Of a stretch of 64,000 bases of DNA, positions 7,443-15,956 are shown piece after piece (the stretch's first letter is position 1; each line of letters opens with the position of its first letter). The position numbers and the translations under genes are program-made. The stretch lies in NCBI RefSeq assembly GCF_014652355.1, contig NZ_BMYQ01000001.1:494180-558179 (forward strand), given 5' to 3'. The notes under the pieces were generated by a model. The model searched no databases, was not told the origin of the DNA, and saw nothing but the letters and a program-made list of their open reading frames with translations. The stretch comes from Gemmobacter lanyuensis (GTDB taxonomy: Bacteria > Pseudomonadota > Alphaproteobacteria > Rhodobacterales > Rhodobacteraceae).

Positions 7443-8101
7443 CGCGCGCATTGGAATCGCAACGCAAGGGGCCGCAATCGGGCAAGGCGCGCTCGATGGT
7501 GATCTTCGTGCATGGCTATGGGGCCGACGGGGCCGATCTGCTGGGTCTGGCCGATCCGCTGGCACCGCATCTGCCCGATACGGTGTTCTACAGCCCGAAT
7601 GCGCCGGAACGCTGCATCAACAACCCCTTCGGCTATCAGTGGTTTCCGATCCCCTGGCTGGACGGCTCCACGCAAGAGGCGGCCGAAGCGGGCGCCCGCG
7701 CCGCGATGGCCGATCTCAATGCCTTCATCGACCAATGCCTGACGGACGAGGGGCTGGAACCCGAGGCGCTGGCCCTTGTGGGATTTTCGCAAGGCTCGAT
7801 GATGAGCATGGCCGTCGCCCCCCGGCGTGACCGGGCCATTGCGGGGGTCGTGGCTTTTTCGGGCCGGCTTTTGCAGCCCGAACTTCTGGCCGATGAGGCC
7901 CGGGTGAAACCGCCGGTCTTGCTGATCCACGGCGATGCCGATGAGGTCGTGCCCTTTGCCGACATGGGCCAGGCCGGCAATGCGCTGGCAGGGGCCGGGT
8001 TTGAGGTCTACGGCCATGTCATGAAAGGCACCGGCCACGGCATCGCACCCGACGGCCTGCAGGTGGCGCTGTCCTTCCTGCATGACAAGCTGCCGAAATA
8101 A
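7439..8101 (+). CDS. Alpha/beta hydrolase, phospholipase/carboxylesterase family
   Basis: The protein has 220 residues and the fold of acyl-protein thioesterase/carboxylesterase. The nucleophile elbow is GFSQGSMM, the acid is in HGDADEVVP and the histidine in GTGHGI, so the triad is complete. The oxyanion strand is IFVHGYGADGADL. It lacks a signal peptide and should be cytoplasmic. The start ATG at 7439 overlaps the glycosylase stop. The physiological ester is unknown; activity on short acyl chains is usual for the family. Confidence 0.88.
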   Translation: MTRALESQRKGPQSGKARSMVIFVHGYGADGADLLGLADPLAPHLPDTVFYSPNAPERCINNPFGYQWFPIPWLDGSTQEAAEAGARAAMADLNAFIDQCLTDEGLEPEALALVGFSQGSMMSMAVAPRRDRAIAGVVAFSGRLLQPELLADEARVKPPVLLIHGDADEVVPFADMGQAGNALAGAGFEVYGHVMKGTGHGIAPDGLQVALSFLHDKLPK

Positions 8102-8121
8102 GCCGACGGCACGCTGGCCGG

Positions 8122-8868
8122 TCAGAGACGCCCGGTCAGCGCCTGCCACAGCAGGCGGCGGCGGCGGGTGAATTCCGGCACCTGCAGGGCGCCCGCGGCC
8201 ACCCGGCCCGGATCTGCCACCACCATCTCCAGCACGGGCCGCGCAAGCCAGGCGGCCAGCGCCGCCCCCTTGGGCACCCCGCGCCCGGCGCGCAGACGTT
8301 GCAGCCCTTGGCGCGCCAGATCGGCCACCGCCGCGGGCCGCCCGTCCACCAAGGGGATGCGGCCCAGATCTTCCAGCTGCGGCACGGCGCGCAAGTAATT
8401 GGCTAGCGCCAGCGCTGCCCCCAGATCCCGCGCGGCCCGGTCATCCTGCCCGCCAAGCGCGCAGGAAGCGGCCACCATCAGCCCCCCGCCCGTGTCCTCA
8501 AGGTAGGACCACAGTGCCGCCGCATCTTCATGCGGGTCGCGGTAGATATCCCAGCGGCGGGCCGCGATCATGGCATCCAGCACGTCAAGCGGCAAAGCGC
8601 GGGTGCGGATCAGCACGCCCAACGGGCTTGCCACCTCATGCGGGGCCATCGGCGCCTGCGCCTCGGCCTCGACCACATCGCGCCACCATTGCAGGCGCAT
8701 CTCGGCGATCATCGGTTCCTTGCTGGCCCAAGGCGCGCGCGCAACCTCAAGGTTGAAGGCATAAAGCACCGCCAGCACGGGTCGATCTGCCGCAGGGGCA
8801 GCCATCAGGGCCGCGAACCGGTCGGGATCGGCGCGTTGCACCAGGGCTGCACAGGCCTCGGCCGTCAT
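8122..8868 (-). CDS. Squalene/phytoene synthase family protein, NDUFAF6-like
   Basis: The 248-residue protein has the trans-isoprenyl synthase fold but lacks the first Asp-rich motif (DxxxD) needed by true squalene or phytoene synthases. The corresponding region reads VLYAFNLEVARAPW, followed by MIAEMRLQWWRDVV. That pattern is close to the human mitochondrial complex I assembly factor NDUFAF6, whose relatives are widespread in alphaproteobacteria. I therefore infer a role in complex I assembly or maintenance rather than carotenoid synthesis. The start overlaps the stop of cimA (ATGA), so the two are coupled. Confidence 0.8.
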   Translation of the reverse strand: MTAEACAALVQRADPDRFAALMAAPAADRPVLAVLYAFNLEVARAPWASKEPMIAEMRLQWWRDVVEAEAQAPMAPHEVASPLGVLIRTRALPLDVLDAMIAARRWDIYRDPHEDAAALWSYLEDTGGGLMVAASCALGGQDDRAARDLGAALALANYLRAVPQLEDLGRIPLVDGRPAAVADLARQGLQRLRAGRGVPKGAALAAWLARPVLEMVVADPGRVAAGALQVPEFTRRRRLLWQALTGRL

Positions 8869-10490
8869 TCGGCGGGCACCACATGGTCGCGGATCAACTT
8901 CCACTGGATCGCATCCAGCAGCGCCTCAAAGCTCGCGTCCACGATATTGGGGCTGACGCCGACGGTGGACCAGCGGCGGCCCTGCCCGTCTTCGCTGTCG
9001 ATGATGACGCGGGTTACGGCCTCGGTCCCGCCCTGGGTAATGCGGACCTTGAAATCCACCAGTTTCATATCGTCGATGCAGGCTTGATAGGGCCCGAGAT
9101 CCTTGGCCAGCGCCTTGGCCAGCGCATTGACCGGGCCACGGTCGGACCCGCCCTCATCCATGCTGTCGGACACCGACATCACCTTTTCGCCGCCGATCTT
9201 CACCACGACGACGGCCTCGGACAGGGTAACCATCTCATTGTGCTTGTTCTTGCGGCGCTCCACGGTCACGCGGTAGCGCTTGACCTCGAAGAATTCGGGG
9301 CACTGGTCCAGCGCGCGGCGGGCGAGCAGCTCAAAGCTCGCCTGTGCGCCATCATAGGCATAGCCCTCATCCTCGCGCTGCTTGATCTGGTCAAGGATCT
9401 GCGCCAGCCGCGGATCGGCAGATGCAACCTCGATCCCGGCCGAGGACAGCCGCGCCCGCAGGTTCGATTGCCCGGCCTGATTGCTCATGGGGATCAGACG
9501 TTCATTACCCACCACGGCCGGGTCGATATGTTCGTAGGTCGTGGGGTCCTTGAGGATCGCGCTCGCATGCAGCCCCGCCTTATGGGCAAAGGCCGAAGCG
9601 CCGACATAGGGCGCGCTGCGCAGCGGCACGCGGTTCAGGATGTCATCGAGCATGCGCGAGGTCTTGAGCAACCCTGCCAGTGCCTGCGGGGTGATCCCGG
9701 TTTCAAAGCGGCTTGCGAAAGGTTCTTTCAACAGCAGCGTCGGGATGATCGTGGTCAGGTTCGCATTGCCGCAGCGTTCGCCAAGGCCGTTCAGCGTGCC
9801 TTGCACCTGCCGCGCGCCCGCCAGCACCGCCGCCAGCGAATTCGCCACGGCATTGCCGGTGTCATCATGGCAATGGATGCCCAGCCGGTCGCCGGGAATG
9901 CCCGCGGCGATCACCTCGGCGGTGATGCCGCCCACCTCTTCGGGCAGAGTTCCGCCGTTGGTGTCACACAGTACGATCCACCGCGCCCCGGCCCCCAGCG
10001 CCGCCTTCAGACAGTCCAGCGCATAAGACGGGTTGGCCTTGAACCCGTCGAAGAAATGTTCGGCATCCAGCATCGCCTCGCGCCCGCGGGCCACGACATG
10101 GGCGATCGAGGCGCGGATATTGTCCACATTCTCGGGCAGGCTGATGCCAAGGGCGGTGGTGACGTGGAAATCGTGGCTTTTGCCCACAAGGCAGACCGCA
10201 GGCGTCCCTGCGTTCAGCACACCGGCCAGCACATCATCATTTTCCGCGCTGCGGCCAGCGCGTTTCGTCATACCGAAGGCGGTGAAGGTCGCACGGGTCT
10301 GCGGGCGGGCCGCGAAGAAATCACTGTCGGTCGGGTTTGCACCCGGCCAGCCGCCCTCGATGTAATCCACCCCCAGCGCATCCAGCGCATGGGCGATCTG
10401 CTGCTTGTCCGACAGCGAGAATTGCACCCCCTGCGTCTGCTGGCCATCGCGCAGGGTGGTGTCGAAAAGGTAAAGGCGCTCGCGCATCAT
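8865..10490 (-). CDS. cimA: Citramalate synthase
   Basis: This 541-residue enzyme condenses pyruvate with acetyl-CoA to give (R)-citramalate, the threonine-independent route to isoleucine. The DRE-TIM metallolyase core starts with LYLFDTTLRDGQQTQGVQFS and carries the metal-binding HCHDDTGNAVANS motif. A region around QAGQSNLRARL marks the linker, and the C-terminal LeuA-type regulatory domain (residues 400-535) fits CimA rather than homocitrate synthase. Two adjacent ATGs (10490 and 10487) are possible starts. The gene is followed by the NDUFAF6-like gene with a 4-bp overlap. Confidence 0.92.
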   Translation of the reverse strand: MMRERLYLFDTTLRDGQQTQGVQFSLSDKQQIAHALDALGVDYIEGGWPGANPTDSDFFAARPQTRATFTAFGMTKRAGRSAENDDVLAGVLNAGTPAVCLVGKSHDFHVTTALGISLPENVDNIRASIAHVVARGREAMLDAEHFFDGFKANPSYALDCLKAALGAGARWIVLCDTNGGTLPEEVGGITAEVIAAGIPGDRLGIHCHDDTGNAVANSLAAVLAGARQVQGTLNGLGERCGNANLTTIIPTLLLKEPFASRFETGITPQALAGLLKTSRMLDDILNRVPLRSAPYVGASAFAHKAGLHASAILKDPTTYEHIDPAVVGNERLIPMSNQAGQSNLRARLSSAGIEVASADPRLAQILDQIKQREDEGYAYDGAQASFELLARRALDQCPEFFEVKRYRVTVERRKNKHNEMVTLSEAVVVVKIGGEKVMSVSDSMDEGGSDRGPVNALAKALAKDLGPYQACIDDMKLVDFKVRITQGGTEAVTRVIIDSEDGQGRRWSTVGVSPNIVDASFEALLDAIQWKLIRDHVVPAE

Positions 10491-10510
10491 GCTGGCTTTC
10501 GGCAAATCGG

Positions 10511-10972
10511 TCAGTCTTCGTCCACGACGCGGAACAGCGCGGGCACGGCAGGGCAAGGACGCATTTCGTTGCGGATCACGTCCGACAGGCGGGTCTGGTG
10601 CAGGAAAACATAGACATGGGCCGAGAGCCCCTCCCACAGCCGGTTGGTGAGCGATTGCGCCCGGCTGCCCGACACCCCGCCCGAGGCACCTGCCCCGGTA
10701 TGCATGGCATTCACGGTTTCCTCAACCGCTTCCATCACTTCCGAGACGCGGATTTCAGCCGGGGGCTTGGCCAAACGGTAGCCGCCGCCGGGGCCACGCA
10801 CGGCCTCGACCAGGCCCGCACGGCGCAGCTTGACGAAAAGCTGCTCCAGATAGGGCAGCGAAATATCCTGACGTTTCGAGATCTCGGCCAGCGACACCAG
10901 CTCATCCGCGCGCGCCAGCGCGAGATCGGCCAGCGCCACCATCGCATAGCGCCCCTTTGTCGAGAGTTTCAT
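10511..10972 (-). CDS. iscR: Rrf2-family transcriptional regulator, Rhodobacter IscR type
   Basis: The 153-residue protein opens with the Rrf2 winged helix MKLSTKGRYAMVALADLA and the wing GPGGGYRLAKPP near residue 60. E. coli IscR uses three cysteines around residues 92-104; here that segment (HTGAGASGGVSGSR) has none and the only cysteine is Cys140. A single-cysteine IscR with unusual Fe-S ligation has been described in Rhodobacter sphaeroides, so this is likely the same type and would sense iron or Fe-S status. No isc or suf genes are nearby. An alpha/beta hydrolase gene is divergent from it. Confidence 0.8.
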   Translation of the reverse strand: MKLSTKGRYAMVALADLALARADELVSLAEISKRQDISLPYLEQLFVKLRRAGLVEAVRGPGGGYRLAKPPAEIRVSEVMEAVEETVNAMHTGAGASGGVSGSRAQSLTNRLWEGLSAHVYVFLHQTRLSDVIRNEMRPCPAVPALFRVVDED

Positions 10973-11114
10973 CGCCTGCCCCCCAATACCATTGACGCGG
11001 GCCTGTGGGGCGCTTAACTCAGCTTCCACCCCGATGGCTCGGTCCGATGGGACTTAATTCAACCGCCCAGATTACGCAATCACCGTGGGCGGTGCGAACA
11101 GTAAAGGCGACGAA

Positions 11115-11774
11115 ATGCCCGAAGTGATCTTTGCCGGCCCCGAAGGCCGTCTGGAAGGCCGTTATCATCCGCAAAAAGACCGGGACGCGCCCATCGCCAT
11201 CGTGCTGCACCCCCATCCGCAATTCGGCGGGACGATGAACAACAAGGTGGTGTATAACCTGCACTATGCCTTCTACAATCTGGGCTTCACCGTGCTGCGG
11301 TTCAACTTCCGCGGCGTGGGGCGCAGCCAGGGCGAATATGACCAGGGCATCGGCGAGCTTTCGGATGCCGCATCCGCGCTCGATTACCTGCAGTCGATGA
11401 ACCAGAACAGCAAGCATTGCTGGGTCGCGGGCTTCAGCTTTGGCGCCTGGATCGGCATGCAGCTTCTGATGCGCCGCCCCGAAATCACCGGGTTCGTCTC
11501 GGTCGCCCCCGATGCGTCGCGCTATGATTTCAGCTTCCTTGCGCCCTGCCCGTCCTCGGGTCTGATCATCAATGGCACGTCGGACCGGATCGCGCCGCCG
11601 AAAGATACCCTGAACCTCGTGAACAAGCTGCACGAACAGAAGGGCATCACCATCACCCATGAACAGGTGGAAGGCGCCGATCACTTCTTCACCAATGACG
11701 ACGACCACATGAAGCCGATGATCGGCACCGTGTCGAACTACGTCAAACGCCGCCTGTCGGAAGGGACGCGCTGA
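11115..11774 (+). CDS. Alpha/beta hydrolase
   Basis: The 219-residue protein shows LHPHPQFGGTMNN at the oxyanion loop, a nucleophile region GFSFGAWIG, an acidic residue in NGTSDRIAPP and a histidine in GADHFF. This subfamily is found throughout proteobacteria and has no established substrate. In several Rhodobacterales relatives it sits near iscR and suf genes; here it is divergent from the Rrf2 gene. I chose ATG 11115 (MPEVIFAGPEGR); an in-frame ATG at 11085 is possible. It lies two bases upstream of the small 77-residue gene. Confidence 0.85.
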   Translation: MPEVIFAGPEGRLEGRYHPQKDRDAPIAIVLHPHPQFGGTMNNKVVYNLHYAFYNLGFTVLRFNFRGVGRSQGEYDQGIGELSDAASALDYLQSMNQNSKHCWVAGFSFGAWIGMQLLMRRPEITGFVSVAPDASRYDFSFLAPCPSSGLIINGTSDRIAPPKDTLNLVNKLHEQKGITITHEQVEGADHFFTNDDDHMKPMIGTVSNYVKRRLSEGTR

Positions 11775-11775
11775 C

Positions 11776-12009
11776 ATGGGCGTGACCGAGGATCTGGCAG
11801 ATGCGCTGGCCCGCGACGTGCTGGCCGCGCAGGATGAGATGGGGCAGGAACGCTTCTACCTCGAAGTTGCCAAGATGCTCGCGACTGTCTCGCCGTCAAT
11901 GGAGGAAGGCTTCATGACGGCGGTGCGCGTGCGTCTTGCGGAACGCCGGGCGCGCGAATTCCTCGATCGCAAGATGGCCGCCCATCGCAAGGGGACGGCC
12001 GGTGTCTGA
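11776..12009 (+). CDS. Small alpha-helical protein of unknown function
   Basis: The gene codes for 77 residues, mostly charged and helical, with no signal peptide, membrane segment or cysteine. Sequences such as DVLAAQDEMGQERFYLEVAK and AERRAREFLDRKMAAHRKG would form amphipathic helices. It starts one base after the hydrolase stop, and its last codons overlap the GTG start of the HD-domain gene, so it is part of a three-gene operon. I do not recognise the family. The tight operon position supports it being a real gene. Confidence 0.7.
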   Translation: MGVTEDLADALARDVLAAQDEMGQERFYLEVAKMLATVSPSMEEGFMTAVRVRLAERRAREFLDRKMAAHRKGTAGV

Positions 12010-13156
12010 CCGGCTGACCCGCCAGTTCGCCTTTCTGAATGAGGCCGACCGGCTGAAATCCGTCCTGCGCGCCAATGTGCTGATGGATGGCAGCCGCGAT
12101 GAGAACGTGGCCGAGCACAGCTGGCATCTGGCGCTTTGGGCGCTGGTCATGGGCGATCTTGCACCGGGCATCGATCTGGGCCGGGTGCTGACCATGCTTC
12201 TGCTGCATGACCTGCCTGAAATCGACTGCGGCGACCATCCCATCCATCTGGACCATGACCTGCCCGCCGTCGCGGCAGCCGAGCTTGCGGCGGCAGAGCG
12301 CCTCTTTGGCCTGCTGCCCGCCGATCTGGCGCCCCGTTTCCTGCAGATATGGCAAGAGTTCGAAGCCGCCGAAAGCGACGAGGCCCGCTTTGCCAAGCGG
12401 CTCGACCACAGCCAGCCGATCTTTCAGGTCTTGATGGCCGAAACCCCGCGCCCTGATCATCTGGACGTGGTGCGCGACAATCTGGCCACGGGCCGCGCCG
12501 CGCGGTTCCGCGGTGAATGGCCCGAACTGCATGCCTTTGCGACCGACCGGCTTGACGGCCGCCCCGGCACAGCACCCGCCGACCTGCGCGCGCGGCTGGC
12601 CTTTCTGGCCGAGGCCGACCGCCTGAAGGGCGTCTTGCGCGCCACCACGCTGGTCGATGGGTCGCGCCGCGAAAACTCGGCCGAGCACAGCTGGCATCTG
12701 GCGCTTTATGCGCTGGTTCTGGCCGATCAGGCCGCGCCCGAGGTTAACCCGATCCGCGTGGTGCAGATGCTGATCCTGCACGATCTGGTCGAGATTGACG
12801 TGGGCGATGTGCCGATCCATTCGGCCAATGGCACGGCCCATGGCTCGACCGCCGTGCAGGCCGCCGAGGCGCAGGCCGCCGACCGGCTTTTCGGCATGCT
12901 GCCCAAGGACTTGGGCGCCAGACTTCGTGCGCTTTGGGAAGAATTCGAGGCCGCGGAAAGCCCCGATGCCGTCTTTGCCAAAAGCCTGGATCGCGTGCAG
13001 CCGGTGATGGCCAACCTGATGTCGGGCGGTGGCACCTGGATCACCTACAACGTCACCGCAGAGCAGCTGGAATCCCGCGTGGGGCAAAAGGTGGCGCGGG
13101 GCGCGCCGAACCTCTGGCCCTGGGTGCGCGAACAGACCCGCGCTTTCTTCGCCTGA
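12002..13156 (+). CDS. Tandem-duplicated HD-domain phosphohydrolase (YfbR-like)
   Basis: This 384-residue protein consists of two homologous HD domains of about 190 residues. Each half keeps the metal and catalytic residues: EHSWHLALW and LLLHDLPEIDCGD in the first, EHSWHLALY and LILHDLVEIDVGD in the second, plus a later Asp (KRLDHSQP and KSLDRVQP). Single-domain relatives are dimeric 5'-deoxynucleotidases or similar phosphohydrolases. The start is GTG 12002, which overlaps the preceding stop. A 29-bp DNA segment is identical in the two halves, exactly 570 bp apart. The fused form may replace a homodimer. Confidence 0.85.
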   Translation: MSDRLTRQFAFLNEADRLKSVLRANVLMDGSRDENVAEHSWHLALWALVMGDLAPGIDLGRVLTMLLLHDLPEIDCGDHPIHLDHDLPAVAAAELAAAERLFGLLPADLAPRFLQIWQEFEAAESDEARFAKRLDHSQPIFQVLMAETPRPDHLDVVRDNLATGRAARFRGEWPELHAFATDRLDGRPGTAPADLRARLAFLAEADRLKGVLRATTLVDGSRRENSAEHSWHLALYALVLADQAAPEVNPIRVVQMLILHDLVEIDVGDVPIHSANGTAHGSTAVQAAEAQAADRLFGMLPKDLGARLRALWEEFEAAESPDAVFAKSLDRVQPVMANLMSGGGTWITYNVTAEQLESRVGQKVARGAPNLWPWVREQTRAFFA

Positions 13157-13164
13157 TCAAAGGG

Positions 13165-13851
13165 CTAGGGCAAGGTCCGCCCGGCCCGCAGCAAGGCCGG
13201 AATATCCGGCAACCGATTGCCCTGCTTCAGCCATTTCCGCACCGTACAGGCAGAGGCCGTATAGATCGGCAGTGCCTTTTTCGGGCTGTTGCCCACCCGC
13301 GCGGCGAATTCTGCAGCCGTCCGGGGCAGCGCCACCTTCGCCACTTTGGCGCAGGCCTTCGGCCGCGCGGCCGCGGGCGGTTCCTTCGACAGGATCACCG
13401 CCACCCCTTCATCAAACCAGAGCGGCAGTTGTTTGCTGAAAAGGCCCCCCATCGGCAAGGCGCCATGCAGCGTGGCATGGGTCAGTTCATGCAGGTAGAC
13501 GCCGCCATCCTTCGCCCCTGATGACCCCAGCGCAATCAGGCTGGCGCCATAGGTCATGCCGCGGGCCTGCATCCCGTTTCGCCGGTCACAGTCGGGCGAC
13601 ACGCAGACCCACCACTCGGGCTGCCCGGGCGGGCCGATCCGCTGCGCGATGACCTGCGCCGCGGCGGCAATGCGCCCCTGCACCGCCGCGACCTGCGCGG
13701 CGCTTGCCGCCTGATCCACCCAGAGCCCGGGGATCACCTGCACCATCCCCGTGCGCCGCGGCAACGTCTGCCCCAGTGCCATCCCGCCCAGCCCAAGGGC
13801 CAGCGCCAATATGACCATCCCGCAAAGCCCCGACAGGCGCATGGTTTTCAT
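13165..13851 (-). CDS. Putative secreted zinc metalloprotease (peptidase MA-like)
   Basis: The protein has 228 residues. A signal peptide or membrane anchor covers residues 1-28 (hydrophobic run [13 protein letters not shown]). The zinc motif HELTH occurs mid-protein in [12 protein letters not shown], and about 20 residues later LWFDEGVAV supplies the third ligand Glu as in gluzincin-type peptidase MA domains. A CxxxxC pair (CVSPDC) upstream may form a disulfide. I chose ATG 13851, directly after a GGGGAAAGG ribosome site. It converges on the HD-domain gene and diverges from icd. The substrate is unknown. Confidence 0.75.
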   Translation of the reverse strand: MKTMRLSGLCGMVILALALGLGGMALGQTLPRRTGMVQVIPGLWVDQAASAAQVAAVQGRIAAAAQVIAQRIGPPGQPEWWVCVSPDCDRRNGMQARGMTYGASLIALGSSGAKDGGVYLHELTHATLHGALPMGGLFSKQLPLWFDEGVAVILSKEPPAAARPKACAKVAKVALPRTAAEFAARVGNSPKKALPIYTASACTVRKWLKQGNRLPDIPALLRAGRTLP

Positions 13852-13964
13852 CCTTTCCCCACAGCGGCGGATTTCGGTATACATCTGCATACCGCCCTTC
13901 CCAAGCGGCAAGTTTTCCGCTATGCAGCATCCATCCGAATCCTCAACCTGAAAAGGCTAGGCGC

Positions 13965-15179
13965 ATGACCAAGATCAAGGTGGCGAACCCCATCGTCGAG
14001 ATGGACGGCGATGAAATGACCCGGATCATCTGGGATTTCATCAAGAAGAAGCTGATCCTGCCCTATCTCGATGTGGATCTGCTCTACTATGATCTGGGCA
14101 TCGAAGAGCGTGATCGCACCAACGACCAGATCACCGTCGACAGCGCCATGAAGACCAAAGAGGTCGGCGTTGCGGTGAAATGCGCCACCATCACCCCCGA
14201 TGAACAGCGCGTTGAGGAATTCAACCTCAAGCAGATGTGGAAATCGCCCAACGGCACCATCCGCAACATCCTCGGCGGCGTGATTTTCCGCGAGCCGATC
14301 ATCTGCAAGAACGTGCCGCGCCTTGTGCCGGGCTGGACCCAGCCGATCGTCGTCGGCCGTCACGCCTTTGGCGACCAGTATCGCGCCACCGACTTCCGCT
14401 TCCCCGGCAAGGGCAAGCTTACGATGAAATTCGTCGGCGAAGACGGCACCGTGATCGAAAAGGACGTGTTCGATGCACCCGCCGCCGGTGTGGCCATGGG
14501 GATGTACAACCTCGACCAGTCGATCATCGATTTCGCGCGCTCGTCGATGAACTACGGCCTCATGAAGGGCTGGCCGGTCTATCTCTCGACCAAGAACACC
14601 ATCCTCAAGGCCTATGACGGCCGCTTCAAGGATCTGTTCGCCAAGGTCTATGAGGAAGAGTTCGCCGACAAGTTCAAGGCCGCGGGCATCCATTACGAAC
14701 ACCGCCTGATCGACGACATGGTGGCCTCGGCGCTGAAATGGTCGGGCGGCTATGTCTGGGCCTGCAAGAACTATGACGGCGACGTGCAGTCGGATACCGT
14801 GGCGCAGGGCTTCGGCTCGCTCGGCCTGATGACCTCGGTTCTGATGACCCCCGATGGGCAGATCGTCGAGGCGGAAGCCGCCCACGGCACCGTGACACGT
14901 CACTACCGCCAGCACCAGCAGGGCAAGGAAACCTCGACGAACTCCATCGCATCGATCTTTGCCTGGACCGGCGGCCTGAAGCACCGCGCCAAGCTGGACG
15001 GCAACGAGGCGCTGGCACGTTTCGCCACCACGCTGGAAAAGGTCTGCGTGCAGACCGTGGAAGACGGCTGGATGACCAAGGATCTCGCCCTGCTGGTCGG
15101 CCCCGACCAGAAGTGGCTGACCACCATGGGCTACCTGGAAAAGGTGGACGAATATCTGAACAAGGCGCTGGCCGGCTGA
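13965..15179 (+). CDS. icd: NADP-dependent isocitrate dehydrogenase
   Basis: This 404-residue TCA-cycle enzyme converts isocitrate to 2-oxoglutarate and CO2 with NADP. It is of the eukaryote-like homodimeric type: it begins [20 protein letters not shown], has the substrate serine region KSPNGTIRN, the metal-binding DDMVA with YDGDVQSD, and the NADP site [11 protein letters not shown]. Length and order match the family. It is transcribed alone, with a strong terminator after its stop. Confidence 0.97.
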   Translation: MTKIKVANPIVEMDGDEMTRIIWDFIKKKLILPYLDVDLLYYDLGIEERDRTNDQITVDSAMKTKEVGVAVKCATITPDEQRVEEFNLKQMWKSPNGTIRNILGGVIFREPIICKNVPRLVPGWTQPIVVGRHAFGDQYRATDFRFPGKGKLTMKFVGEDGTVIEKDVFDAPAAGVAMGMYNLDQSIIDFARSSMNYGLMKGWPVYLSTKNTILKAYDGRFKDLFAKVYEEEFADKFKAAGIHYEHRLIDDMVASALKWSGGYVWACKNYDGDVQSDTVAQGFGSLGLMTSVLMTPDGQIVEAEAAHGTVTRHYRQHQQGKETSTNSIASIFAWTGGLKHRAKLDGNEALARFATTLEKVCVQTVEDGWMTKDLALLVGPDQKWLTTMGYLEKVDEYLNKALAG

Positions 15180-15189
15180 TCGGACCAGA

Positions 15190-15224
15190 GCGGAACGGGG
15201 GGCTTCGGCCCCCCGTTTTCATTT
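15190..15224 (+). terminator. Rho-independent terminator of icd
   Basis: ACGGGGGGC, loop TTC, GGCCCCCCGT form a strong stem followed by TTTTCATTT, starting about 15 bases after the icd stop. Confidence 0.85.
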
Positions 15225-15288
15225 CCAGCCTGCGCCGCTTTGTCACCCCGGTCTTGCCCGCCCCCGGGGCCTGTGCCAAGAGGCCGCC

Positions 15289-15906
15289 ATGACGGAAATC
15301 ATCTCGGAAAACCCCGCCCGCCACACCGCGCTGGATGACCTGCAGGGTCTGGCCTATGGCGGCACCATGGCCGCTTTCGGCATTATCATCCTCACGCATC
15401 TTGGCCTTGTCACGGGCCAGACGGCGGGCCTTGCGGTGCTGATTTCCTATGCCACCGGCTGGGGCTTCGGGCCGGTGTTCTTCGTGATCAATCTGCCCTT
15501 CTACTGGCTGGGTTATCGCCGCATGGGGCCGCGCTTCGTGGCCAAAACCTTCGTTGCCGTGGCAATCCTGTCGGTCATGGCGCAGATCCTGCCCCATTAT
15601 GTCAGCTTCGCAGCCCTCCATCCCGGGATCGGCGCGGTCATCTTCGGCTTCTGTTCCGGGTCGGCGCTGCTGGCGCTGTTCCGCCATGGGGCAAGCCTTG
15701 GGGGCGTGGGCATCGTCGCGCTCTGGCTGCAGGATCAGACCGGGTTCAAGGCGGGCTGGACACAGCTTCTGTTCGATGTCGCGGTTTTTGCGCTGGCGCT
15801 GACACTGCGCGATGTGACGACGGTCGCCTGGTCCTTCCTCGGCGCGCTGGTTGTCAATCTGGTGATCGCGATGAACCACCGCCGCGACCGCTATATCGCC
15901 ACCTGA
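15289..15906 (+). CDS. YitT family membrane protein
   Basis: This protein has 205 residues with about five to six membrane helices: LAYGGTMAAFGIIILTHLG, AGLAVLISYATGWGFGPVFF and a later Gly-rich helix (GASLGGVGIVALWLQ). The pattern LGxxTGQTAGLA...NLPFYWLGYRRMG matches the YitT/DUF161 membrane domain, whose transport activity is unknown. The cytosolic DUF2179 domain of longer YitT proteins is absent; the protein ends NHRRDRYIAT. It is the first of two tandem paralogues. Confidence 0.82.
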   Translation: MTEIISENPARHTALDDLQGLAYGGTMAAFGIIILTHLGLVTGQTAGLAVLISYATGWGFGPVFFVINLPFYWLGYRRMGPRFVAKTFVAVAILSVMAQILPHYVSFAALHPGIGAVIFGFCSGSALLALFRHGASLGGVGIVALWLQDQTGFKAGWTQLLFDVAVFALALTLRDVTTVAWSFLGALVVNLVIAMNHRRDRYIAT

Positions 15907-15956
15907 GCTGCGAATACCGCTTGCATGCAGCCCCCGAGTCGCGGCAAAAGAAGGTC

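Noticed and set aside
8122-8868. Phytoene synthase of a carotenoid cluster
   Set aside because: The first Asp-rich motif is missing and there are no crt or bch genes nearby.
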